Assembly (NCBI GenBank): GCA_003021915.1
Contig: PXOY01000036.1
Span: 1-9,876, forward strand
DNA from: Parcubacteria group bacterium SW_4_49_11
GTDB taxonomy: Bacteria > Patescibacteriota > Minisyncoccia > SW-4-49-11
Direction: 5' to 3'
DNA length: 9,876 nt
The notes beneath the pieces are model-generated. The model ran no database searches. It had not been told where the DNA came from and saw only the letters and a list, made by a program, of their open reading frames with translations. Made by a program: the position numbers and the translations under genes. How positions within the stretch are numbered: position 1 is the stretch's first letter; each line of letters starts with the position of its first letter. Of this stretch, positions 1-6,758 are shown piece by piece.

Positions 1-15
1 CCGTGGCAATTCGAG

Positions 16-100
16 TGGGTAGGGAAGGATTCGAACCTTCGTAGCCTTAAGAGGCGTCGGTTTTACAGACCGATGCAATTGACCGCTCTGCCACCTACCC
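16..100 (-). tRNA. tRNA-Tyr (anticodon GTA)
   Basis: The minus strand folds into a class II tRNA of 85 nt. The acceptor GGGTAGG pairs with CCTACCC and the discriminator is A. The anticodon stem TCGGT/ACCGA encloses loop CTGTAAA, giving anticodon GTA at 64-66. There is a long variable arm (GCCT-CTTA-AGGC) as bacterial tRNA-Tyr has, and a T arm GAAGG-TTCGAAT-CCTTC. The bases after the discriminator are CTCG, so CCA is not encoded and must be added after transcription. It lies 16 nt downstream of tRNA-Thr and is probably co-transcribed with it. Confidence 0.97.
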
Positions 101-116
101 GTGTGTGTCAGCGGTG

Positions 117-188
117 AGCCGGAAAGTGGATTCGAACCACCGACCTACGGTTTACAAAACCGTTGCTCTACCGCTGAGCTATTCCGGC
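117..188 (-). tRNA. tRNA-Thr (anticodon TGT)
   Basis: This is a 72-nt class I cloverleaf on the minus strand. The acceptor GCCGGAA pairs with TTCCGGC and the discriminator is T. The D arm contains AGCTCAGCGGTAGAGC. The anticodon stem ACGGT/ACCGT encloses loop TTTGTAA, giving anticodon TGT at 154-156 (reads ACA). The T loop is TTCGAAT. No CCA is encoded (the next bases are CACC). It is the first of a Thr-Tyr tRNA pair, an adjacency also known from other bacteria such as the E. coli thrU-tyrU genes near tufB. Confidence 0.97.
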
Positions 189-203
189 AAAGAGCTACCA
201 AGT

Positions 204-232
204 AATGTAGCATATCACCACGCCTGTGTCTA
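204..232 (-). promoter_or_regulatory. candidate sigma70-type promoter for the Thr-Tyr tRNA pair
   Basis: On the minus strand TAGACA (227-232, five of six to TTGACA) is followed after exactly 17 nt by TACATT (204-209, four of six to TATAAT). A start about 7 nt downstream would leave a leader of roughly 8 nt before tRNA-Thr. The site lies in the gap after the TPR gene stop codon. The spacing is ideal but the -10 box is weak; read-through from the genes upstream is the alternative. Confidence 0.4.
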
Positions 233-238
233 TAGGTG

Positions 239-1303
239 TTATAGATTGCTGTTTTGTTTGAGGATACGATCAATTTCTTGCAGTTTATCATTTGCGCGTT
301 TATCGTCCTTTTGGAGTCTTAAAATGTGGGTAAACGTTTCGCGAGCGTCGTGATACTGCTCCATGGCAAGGTACAGGTTACCCAAACGACGGTACGAATC
401 AATATTCTGGGGATCATTCACAATCATCTTCAAATACTTCTCCTCCAGACGTCGAAGATGATCGTCTCCTTGGATGTCCGATTGTGTGGGGGCGGATGCT
501 TCCTCCTCCCTCGCGGGAGGCTCTGGTTCTTCGGCGGAGGGATTGGATTCGGTTTCCGCTTGCGGCTGAGGCGATTGAACCGGAGATGTGTTCTCTGTCT
601 CCTCCAACATACTCTGCACAAACGTATCAACTTTCGGAGATTCTTCTTTGGGCGGCTCTTCTCTTTCTTCTTCAGATGAATCCTGTGTCTCCTCGGCCTC
701 TTCCGTCTCGTCGGAAAGGTCATCTTCTTCTAAATTGGTCTCAAAGGTGGAGAATGATTTGTGCGAAGACGGCTTTTCCAGGAAACTGGTGTCGGTTTCG
801 TTTTCGGGGGAGTCTTGTGCTGAAGAGTCTTCCTCTTGTTCCGATTGTTCTGATTGTTCCGCGTTTTTTAGCACTGCTTCAATGCGCACACGCGCAAACT
901 GCACCACACGCGCACTCTTTGTTCGGACTCCGTTCCATGAATAGCGACCGACGTTGGCAATTCGGCTTCCTCCCGTACTCCAAACACTAGAGATCCAGGT
1001 GCCCACACGCTGTTTACCGTTTCTGCTTCGCTCCCTCAACGCTTGAGACATAGAGGCGAACGGAGTAGGTTTGCTTTCCGGCTCTTTAGCTACCTCCTCC
1101 TCTGCGCTATCTGATTCGTTTGGTTCCGGCTCGGAATCCGCGTATTGTTCCGTTTTATCTTCTTTAACAGATTTTCGTTCAAACAGTTCTCCGTCTTCCT
1201 CGTCTTCTTCGGGATCAGGGGTAGAGGCGACTTTACTAATGATAATAAAAAGCCCTAAGCCCACAAGGATGATAAGAACGACCAAGATACTGAGTTCGGT
1301 CAT
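239..1303 (-). CDS. membrane-anchored TPR protein with acidic linker
   Basis: A 354-residue protein, not recognised as a named gene. Residues 4-23 are one hydrophobic membrane segment (start MTELSILVV). Residues 30-80 are strongly acidic. Residues about 84-148 form an island with many Arg and Lys and almost no acid. Residues 149-280 are again low-complexity Glu/Asp/Ser/Pro. Residues 283-350 form about two tetratricopeptide-like helical hairpins (YRRLGNLYLAMEQYHDA, then THILRLQ), the usual scaffold for protein-protein contacts. The ATG at 1303 is the natural start because the membrane segment follows at once; no Shine-Dalgarno is seen. It starts 23 nt after tsf and is probably in the rpsB-tsf transcription unit. 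Comparable membrane-TPR proteins are, from memory, common in Patescibacteria; the function is unknown and membrane topology cannot be settled from sequence alone. Confidence 0.82.
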   Translation of the reverse strand: MTELSILVVLIILVGLGLFIIISKVASTPDPEEDEEDGELFERKSVKEDKTEQYADSEPEPNESDSAEEEVAKEPESKPTPFASMSQALRERSRNGKQRVGTWISSVWSTGGSRIANVGRYSWNGVRTKSARVVQFARVRIEAVLKNAEQSEQSEQEEDSSAQDSPENETDTSFLEKPSSHKSFSTFETNLEEDDLSDETEEAEETQDSSEEEREEPPKEESPKVDTFVQSMLEETENTSPVQSPQPQAETESNPSAEEPEPPAREEEASAPTQSDIQGDDHLRRLEEKYLKMIVNDPQNIDSYRRLGNLYLAMEQYHDARETFTHILRLQKDDKRANDKLQEIDRILKQNSNL

Positions 1304-1326
1304 ATGCAGTGGATACGAGGTTTGTT

Positions 1327-1782
1327 TTAAAGAGACAGTGTGGTGAAGTTAAGGATCTGAATATTTTCTCCGACTTTCGCGATATGTGCTTTCAAAAGTT
1401 CTCGTACGGTAGAAGACGGATCTTTAATGTATTCACTGTCCAAGATGTCTTCTACACCGGTCTCTTCGGTGGCTCCATAGGCCGCGATGTGAAGGGCCAC
1501 GTTGTGGGCGAGATTTTGAAAGTCCTCAGTGCGGGCAACAAAGTCGGTTTCACAGGCGAGAGCGACCATCACGCCGTTTTCTCCATTGTGTACATACGTA
1601 CCGATGGTGCCCTCACTCACTTCTCGTCCGGCTTTTTTCTCTGCTTTACGAGCATATTCTTGCTCCAAATACTGCTTGGCGGTTTCAAAGTCTCCCTCGG
1701 CTTGTTCTAAGGCTTTTTTCGCCGCCATCATGGGAGCGTTGGTTTCTTCGCGTAGTTTTGCGACATCTTGGGCGTTGATCAT
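1327..1782 (-). CDS. tsf: translation elongation factor Ts (short form)
   Basis: EF-Ts is the guanine-nucleotide exchange factor that releases GDP from EF-Tu in the cytoplasm. Residues about 3-40 are the N-terminal UBA-like domain (LREETNAPMMAAKKALEQA, matching the family LREKTGAGMMDCKKAL). Residues 51-100 carry the core with CETDFVAR; Asp80 and Phe81 of the TDFV motif correspond to the residues that E. coli EF-Ts inserts into EF-Tu. The protein has 151 residues against roughly 280-300 in E. coli, so only one core subdomain and no long C-terminal dimerisation region are present. The ATG at 1782 aligns with family starts; no Shine-Dalgarno precedes it. It follows rpsB by 27 nt, the classic rpsB-tsf arrangement. 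The short form is probably natural, since the ORF is intact and ends in a family-like VGENI segment. Confidence 0.94.
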   Translation of the reverse strand: MINAQDVAKLREETNAPMMAAKKALEQAEGDFETAKQYLEQEYARKAEKKAGREVSEGTIGTYVHNGENGVMVALACETDFVARTEDFQNLAHNVALHIAAYGATEETGVEDILDSEYIKDPSSTVRELLKAHIAKVGENIQILNFTTLSL

Positions 1783-1809
1783 ACGATATACATTACGTTA
1801 ACACGCTGT

Positions 1810-2505
1810 TTACTGAGCTTGAGCGGATTTGATAACTTCAGCAATCTTGGAATACATATACTCGACGGCAGCGAGGGCGTCGTCGTTGGCCGGAATGGGA
1901 TAGTCCACGAGATCCGGGTTTACGTTCGTATCGGTCAATGCGATAACCGGAATACCGACATCATGAGCTTCTTGGACCGCGAGCATGTCTTTTTGTACGT
2001 CTTCCACCAGAATGGCGCCCGGTAACGTTTCCATCTCTCGAATACCGCCGAACAGGCCGTTCGCTTTTTCGATTTCTTGTTGGAATCCGAGTCGCTCGCG
2101 CTTGGTGTATTGGTTGAGTTCGCCGTTCTCCAATTGGCGTTCTAGGTCATTGATATGCTTGACCCGTTTACTCACCACGTCAAAGTTTGTGAAGGTTCCA
2201 CCTACCCAACGCTTCACCATGTACGGCATACCGACGCTCTCGGCTGTGGTTTTGACGACGTCCACGGTTTGCTTTTTGGTAGCTACAAACATAATGTCTT
2301 TGCCCTCCGAGGTTACCCGTCGTATAAAATGAGCAGCATCCTTGAAACAGGCCTCCGTCGCCTCCAAATTAATGATGTGTAAATCGTTTTTGCTGGTGTA
2401 GATATATTCGGCCATTTGGGGATGCCATTTGGACGTTACGTGGCCGATGTGGACTCCCGCTTCAGCCATGTCCGGTAAAGACGTTTGTACGGTTTCTGTA
2501 CTCAT
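1810..2505 (-). CDS. rpsB: 30S ribosomal protein uS2
   Basis: Ribosomal protein S2 sits on the back of the 30S subunit near S1 binding. The protein (231 aa from the chosen start) shows the whole family pattern: EAGVHIGHVTSKWHPQM near the N terminus, then NDLHIINLEAT, FVATKKQ, RWVGGTFTN, the helical insert, LPGAILVEDVQKD, and IPVIALTDTNVNPDLVDYPI with PANDDA at the C terminus. A longer reading from a TTG at 2517 adds only four residues. The ATG at 2505 (MSTETV) is preferred as the standard codon, but neither has a proximal Shine-Dalgarno. It is followed by tsf 27 nt downstream. The gene upstream on the same strand is the ftsW-like gene, ending 59 nt before this start. Confidence 0.97.
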   Translation of the reverse strand: MSTETVQTSLPDMAEAGVHIGHVTSKWHPQMAEYIYTSKNDLHIINLEATEACFKDAAHFIRRVTSEGKDIMFVATKKQTVDVVKTTAESVGMPYMVKRWVGGTFTNFDVVSKRVKHINDLERQLENGELNQYTKRERLGFQQEIEKANGLFGGIREMETLPGAILVEDVQKDMLAVQEAHDVGIPVIALTDTNVNPDLVDYPIPANDDALAAVEYMYSKIAEVIKSAQAQ

Positions 2506-2540
2506 ACCGAAATACAAATTATTAAATACTTCATTTCCTT

Positions 2541-2568
2541 AGTCTATCATACACAGGCAAAAAATCAA
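2541..2568 (-). promoter_or_regulatory. candidate promoter upstream of rpsB
   Basis: Two overlapping readings exist on the minus strand. TTGATT (2563-2568) is followed after 16 nt by TAGACT (2541-2546). Alternatively TATGAT (2546-2551, five of six) acts as a -10 without a clear -35. The TATGATA is followed by AAGGAAAT, the same arrangement as upstream of the deacylase gene. A promoter here would separate ribosomal from cell-wall expression, but neither reading is strong. Confidence 0.3.
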
Positions 2569-3707
2569 GCCCGAGAAGATTTGGAAATACTCGCGATGAT
2601 GCCAACCGCGATGAATAGTACCCACAGCGAGGTATTTCCTTGACTGACAAAGGGAAGCGTAATGCCGGTCACAGGGAGCAATCCGACGGTGGAGCCTACG
2701 TTAATAAACATCTGTAAGACCAACCACGCAATAATACCGAGGACCACGAGACGCGCGAAATCATCGTCTCGTTGCTTTCCGGCGATGACGAGTCCGCGAT
2801 ACACAATGCCCAACATCAGAAGAAAGAAAAACGTGACTCCCACCAGTCCCATCTCTTCCGCGTAAATCGCGAAAATGGAGTCATTCGCGGACTTGGGGAC
2901 ATAGTTAAACTTTTGCACCCCCTCTCCTAAGCCTACACCGGTAATTCCTCCCGATCCGACGGCGATCAAATTCTGGCAGAGATGCCAATATTGTTGGGTG
3001 TTTTCCGCACATGTTTGCACCTGGTCTCCGGTGACGAGCTGAGCATGTTCAGTAACGCGCTCCATACGGTAGTCTTGCAAGGCCATGCCCACGCCTCCGG
3101 CCAGAAGGACAAACAGCACAAAACTTCCTAACCACAGCAGATGCAACCTGGACACTAACAACAGACTTCCCCCAATCCCCGCAATAAGCGCGGCGGTACT
3201 TATGTTGGACTGCACCAAAGCCACGATACCGACCGGTATGCCAATCAAGATAAGAAAGCGAATGACGGACGCGGGACTGTTGATATTGTCTTTTCGCTTG
3301 GCAAGCACATAACTCAAACACAGAATAAGCCCCAACTTGAAGAGCTCGGACGGCTGAAACGAGAACAGTTCGAACCCTAGCCAACGTGTCGCTCCCCCAT
3401 CACTTAATCCCAGCTCCGGATGGAGCACAAGAAGATTCAGAATAAACGCCAGGCCATATATGACACACCCTCCTATTTTCCATATGCGATACGGCAAGGC
3501 CTGGACGATAAAAAACAACAGAATCCCGGGTATAACCCCAATATAGAGTTGTTTGAAGAACGCCGGGAGCTCCTTTGATGTCGCGGAATCGTTGAGGGAA
3601 ATACTGGCTGTATGCAAAATCATTAACCCGAGCCCCACCAGTGTGATGAGGAAGATCAGAAACCAGAAATCAATTTGTTGCATGCGGGCAAAGGTTTTCG
3701 CAATCAT
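2565..3707 (-). CDS. ftsW: SEDS-family peptidoglycan polymerase, FtsW/RodA-like (divergent)
   Basis: SEDS proteins polymerise glycan strands from lipid II at the membrane, with a class B PBP partner. The 380-aa product has about ten membrane segments. Family motifs seen: GATRWLGFELFSFQPSELFK (105-124), a GVGLGEGVQKFNYVP stretch (257-271), then NDSIFAIYAEEMG, where Asp276 aligns with the essential Asp of RodA (HTDFIF in typical members), and GLLPVTGITLPFVSQG (342-357). Departures: the usual PDxGT after the fourth segment reads SNIST (167-171), and SYGGSS reads SQGNTS (355-360). Cys233 and Cys244 lie in the large extracytoplasmic loop and could form a disulfide. The ATG overlaps the murD stop as ATGA, implying translational coupling. 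Position after murD matches ftsW in dcw clusters; the symbol is by position, and a RodA or SpoVE role is possible. Confidence 0.88.
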   Translation of the reverse strand: MIAKTFARMQQIDFWFLIFLITLVGLGLMILHTASISLNDSATSKELPAFFKQLYIGVIPGILLFFIVQALPYRIWKIGGCVIYGLAFILNLLVLHPELGLSDGGATRWLGFELFSFQPSELFKLGLILCLSYVLAKRKDNINSPASVIRFLILIGIPVGIVALVQSNISTAALIAGIGGSLLLVSRLHLLWLGSFVLFVLLAGGVGMALQDYRMERVTEHAQLVTGDQVQTCAENTQQYWHLCQNLIAVGSGGITGVGLGEGVQKFNYVPKSANDSIFAIYAEEMGLVGVTFFFLLMLGIVYRGLVIAGKQRDDDFARLVVLGIIAWLVLQMFINVGSTVGLLPVTGITLPFVSQGNTSLWVLFIAVGIIASISKSSRA

Positions 3708-5119
3708 ATGTCGTCTACCACGTTTCGAAATACTTCACCGCGCTCGAACTCGTTCGCAAAGGAGACAAAACTTGTCGCGGCGGGTGAGAACAGCACTACG
3801 TCGCCTTCCCGAGCGTTCTCGGATGCCACGTGCACAGCCCTGTCAAGTGAGTCAACCATATGAAGATCCAGATCGGGAATGTCCCGGAGGAGACTGAGAA
3901 GAATATCCGAGGCCTTACCGGGCAGCAAGGTGACGGTTTGAACTGAGGTCGTTTGAATCCACTCGGCTAATTCTTCGTATGACACATCTTTGTCTCCTCC
4001 TCCGGCAATTAAGTGCATCGGAGTGTCTCCAAACGCTTGTAACGCCGCTATGGTGGCTTCCGGCATCGTGCTCGTGGTGTCGTTGATGAAGGAAACTCCG
4101 CCGCGTGTTCGTACGTGTTCTAGTCGATCGGGGAGACCGGCGAAATGAGTCACCACCTCGTTCATACTCTCTGTCGATAGATCCAACACGGAAGCTACAC
4201 TGAGCGCGGCGAGCAGGTTCTTGGTATTATGGTCTCCGGATAAGGCACACTCCTCCCGCGCACAGATCGGATCACGAGAGCGCTGGATATAAATATGGTC
4301 ATTCTCTATCCAGGCCTCACGGTGGGGCGCTTCCGCTTGCAGTCCGAACCAGCGTATTTTTGCCCTCGTGTGATCAGCCATCTCTTTCACGGCCGCTTGT
4401 TCGGCGTTCAGAACCGCATAATCTTGAGGGGTTTGATTGTCGATCAGACTCCGTTTCGCCCGCGCATATTCCGCCATGGAGCCGTGCCTGTTGAGATGAT
4501 CGGCGAAGAGATTGGTAATCACCCCTACGTCAGGCCGATACGGAAAATCCTCTAATTGAAAGCTTGAGAGTTCTAACACCACGTACGTGTGTTCTCGAAT
4601 AAAAGGCAAGATATCAAGCACTGAGCGGCCGATATTTCCCGCCAAATACGTCTCATAGCCTTCTTTCTTGAAAAACTCATAGATGAGGCTACTGGTCGTT
4701 GACTTGCCGCGCGTGCCGGTTACGCCAATAATATACGGCCGAGTGCCCTCTCGCTCTTCAAGGTCTCGAAAAAACAAATCCATATCCGTCAAAACCGGCG
4801 TGCCTTGTGTTCGCGCCTCCTCTACAAGCGGCGCAGAATAGGGTACCCCCGGGCTTTTGATGACTGTCTCCACGTCCTCAAGGAGCTCGAGATTATTTTC
4901 CCCCAGACGAAACACAATCTCGTCAAACCCGTGCTCTTCGCGGAGTTCGGCGAGCGTACCTTCCAATTCCTCTGCAGACTTAGTATCGGTTACCGTCACC
5001 GTAGCACCGGCACGCAACAGATACCGAACAATCCCCGCTCCACCGCCGTTGCGACCAAGTCCGATGACAAGTGCGCGCGTATCCGCGTTTATCTTCACTC
5101 GTTCTGTCTCAAGCGCCAT
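3704..5119 (-). CDS. murD: UDP-N-acetylmuramoyl-L-alanine--glutamate ligase (MurD)
   Basis: MurD adds glutamate to UDP-MurNAc-L-Ala with ATP in the cytoplasm. The 471-aa protein has the three Mur-ligase domains. An N-terminal Rossmann region has GLGRNGGG (20-27) and SPGVP (89-93). The central ATPase has the P loop GVTGTRGKSTT (132-142), ELSSFQLE (183-190), DHLNRHG (207-213) and AKRSL with Lys222 as the likely carbamylated lysine. Then come GDHNTKN (295-301), LPDRLE (329-334), and a C-terminal domain with AGGGDKD (372-378) and FSPAATSF (444-451). The D-Glu-binding segment, usually NDSKATN, reads NDTTSTM (346-352), so its lysine is missing. The gene starts 3 nt after the deacylase stop and ends overlapping ftsW by ATGA, so the three are surely co-transcribed. 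Length is close to the usual 440-470. Confidence 0.92.
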   Translation of the reverse strand: MALETERVKINADTRALVIGLGRNGGGAGIVRYLLRAGATVTVTDTKSAEELEGTLAELREEHGFDEIVFRLGENNLELLEDVETVIKSPGVPYSAPLVEEARTQGTPVLTDMDLFFRDLEEREGTRPYIIGVTGTRGKSTTSSLIYEFFKKEGYETYLAGNIGRSVLDILPFIREHTYVVLELSSFQLEDFPYRPDVGVITNLFADHLNRHGSMAEYARAKRSLIDNQTPQDYAVLNAEQAAVKEMADHTRAKIRWFGLQAEAPHREAWIENDHIYIQRSRDPICAREECALSGDHNTKNLLAALSVASVLDLSTESMNEVVTHFAGLPDRLEHVRTRGGVSFINDTTSTMPEATIAALQAFGDTPMHLIAGGGDKDVSYEELAEWIQTTSVQTVTLLPGKASDILLSLLRDIPDLDLHMVDSLDRAVHVASENAREGDVVLFSPAATSFVSFANEFERGEVFRNVVDDI

Positions 5120-5122
5120 AGC

Positions 5123-6688
5123 TTAACGTGTTAGCAATTCCCCGAAGAAGCCCTCCTGCTCTTCATCATTGTGAATAATCGCACGGCCATTCACAAAAAC
5201 CCACGAGAGTCCTTGCGCGTAATGGAACGGATCATCCAACGTGGCCTGCGAGCTGAACGACTCTCCCGCGAACACCACCAAATCCGCTCGATATCCTTTC
5301 TTCACCCGGCCGCGATCGGCAAGTCGGAAATGCTCGGCAGCACGCCCAGTCATACGGTAAATTTTTTCTTCTGCGGAGAGGTCAGCTTCATCTAAGCTCC
5401 AAAAGCGTGCCATGGCCCCGACCGAACGCGGATGAATATAGGTCCGCTCCGTGAACATGCTCTCGTCGTGTCCCACGCCGTCGGTTCCCACGATGGCGGC
5501 CTCATGGGCGGCAAACTGTATCATCTGTTGGGGCTTGATGGCGTAGTTGAGCGTGGTTATCTGAGAATTCGTGGCAATCAGCAGATTGATAATCGCTCGT
5601 TCCAAGCTTACCTCTTGATTGTTAGCCACCTCTTGAATGGTTTTGCCGATTAACCGCTCGTTATGAGGGGCGGAAGAGATGACCATACGCGAAAAATCTT
5701 CACTATTACGCTTCATTTCCGCCACCACCTTATCGGCAGTTTCCGGATCGCGCAACCGTTGTAACATGGCCTCTTTCCCGTTTTTGGTCACCCAGTACGG
5801 AAGTTGGAGATACAGGACGCCGTTGTTTGCTTGATATGGAAAGATATCAAACGCGATCGGAAGCTCTTCTTCATAAATGGCATGATTCAACACCTCGATA
5901 ACCTGATCAAAGAGATCCCAATTTTTCTCGCCTAAAATCTTGAGATGAGAAATTTCGGTGCGTACTCCGGTCTGGCGCGCGATATCCACCACTTCTTTCA
6001 CCGAGTCCAGGATGCCCTGCCCTTCGTTCCGCATATGCACGGTGAGAATACGATCATAATCAGCCGCGAGACGCGCCACGGCTTCGAGTTCTTGAGTATC
6101 AGCCATGTACAGATGGCTATACGCCAACCCGAACGAAACGCCCAGCGCTCCTTCTTCAAACGCTTCCTGTAACATTCCCAGTAATGCGTCTCGCTCCTCG
6201 TCCGTCACCGGCCGAAATTCATCTCCTAACAGTCCTCGGCGAATGGTCAGATACCCTACCAAGGTTCCATAATTCACGCGCAACGATCGCCGCTTGAGCT
6301 CCTCGTGATATTCGTCGGTCGTCAGCCAATTGACGTTAATTTGATTCATCGGTACCCAACGCCTCACTGCCTGAATCGCTTCTCCACTAATTAACGGAGC
6401 GAGGGAGGTGCCGCAGTTTCCGCCGATCACGGTCGTAATTCCTTGCCGCGTGAGGCCGGTCAAGCGCGGTTCGGTGAAAAGGGTCAAATGCGTGTCGGAA
6501 TGGTTACTGACGTCAATGAATCCCGGAGCGATAATTTGGCCTTCCACGTCAATCTCTCGTTCGCCTTTCGCGCCGAGAGGTCCTCCTACATGCTCGATCG
6601 TTCCCTTACGGACTCCCACATCTCCGTGGAACCCTTCGGCTCCACTGCCATCAATGATGAACCCGTTACGAAGAATGAGATCGTACAT
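5123..6688 (-). CDS. N-acyl-D-amino-acid deacylase-like amidohydrolase
   Basis: A metal-dependent amidohydrolase of the D-aminoacylase family, which hydrolyses N-acyl-D-amino acids to D-amino acids. Features of the 521-aa protein: an N-terminal beta domain (YDLILRNGFIIDGSG), PGFIDVSNHSD (55-65), GNCGTS (90-95), EGALGVSFGLAYSH (179-192), TVHMRNEG (216-223), EISHLK (245-250), GTDGVGHD (401-408), HPRSVG (419-424) and the C-terminal RGRVKKGYRADLVV (459-472). Against the Alcaligenes enzyme, ligands align as His63, Cys92, His218, His248 and Asp403, but the first His of the HxH pair is Ser61. The ATG at 6688 fits the domain edge; there is no proximal Shine-Dalgarno. It lies between mraY and murD, 3 nt before murD. 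A role in supplying or salvaging D-amino acids for the wall is inferred from position only; the substrate is unknown. Confidence 0.85.
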   Translation of the reverse strand: MYDLILRNGFIIDGSGAEGFHGDVGVRKGTIEHVGGPLGAKGEREIDVEGQIIAPGFIDVSNHSDTHLTLFTEPRLTGLTRQGITTVIGGNCGTSLAPLISGEAIQAVRRWVPMNQINVNWLTTDEYHEELKRRSLRVNYGTLVGYLTIRRGLLGDEFRPVTDEERDALLGMLQEAFEEGALGVSFGLAYSHLYMADTQELEAVARLAADYDRILTVHMRNEGQGILDSVKEVVDIARQTGVRTEISHLKILGEKNWDLFDQVIEVLNHAIYEEELPIAFDIFPYQANNGVLYLQLPYWVTKNGKEAMLQRLRDPETADKVVAEMKRNSEDFSRMVISSAPHNERLIGKTIQEVANNQEVSLERAIINLLIATNSQITTLNYAIKPQQMIQFAAHEAAIVGTDGVGHDESMFTERTYIHPRSVGAMARFWSLDEADLSAEEKIYRMTGRAAEHFRLADRGRVKKGYRADLVVFAGESFSSQATLDDPFHYAQGLSWVFVNGRAIIHNDEEQEGFFGELLTR

Positions 6689-6720
6689 ATGTTTTGATTT
6701 CGGTCTTAGATTTCCTTTGT

Positions 6721-6749
6721 ATCATACCATATCCTCCAGATGCGTTCTA
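6721..6749 (-). promoter_or_regulatory. candidate extended -10 promoter for the deacylase-murD-ftsW unit
   Basis: In the 70-nt gap between mraY and the deacylase gene the minus strand has TGGTATGAT (-10 hexamer at 6721-6726, five of six to TATAAT, with a TGn extension). The -35 region 17 nt upstream is TAGAAC, a poor match. AAGGAAAT follows just downstream, in the probable 5' leader, about 25 nt before the start codon, too far for a ribosome-binding site. Confidence 0.4.
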
Positions 6750-6758
6750 AAACGCCCT

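Noticed and set aside
484..990. Long plus-strand frames opposite the TPR gene (also 326-679 and 588-944)
   Set aside because: They are antisense shadows of a low-complexity Glu/Ser-rich coding region; their Ser/Leu/Arg-rich products have no recognisable domain.
1309..1710. Plus-strand frame opposite tsf
   Set aside because: Antisense to a clearly conserved EF-Ts gene, with no family features of its own.
2506..2517. Extended rpsB start at TTG 2517
   Set aside because: Adds only four residues and uses a rarer start codon; the ATG at 2505 gives the usual short N-terminal tail.
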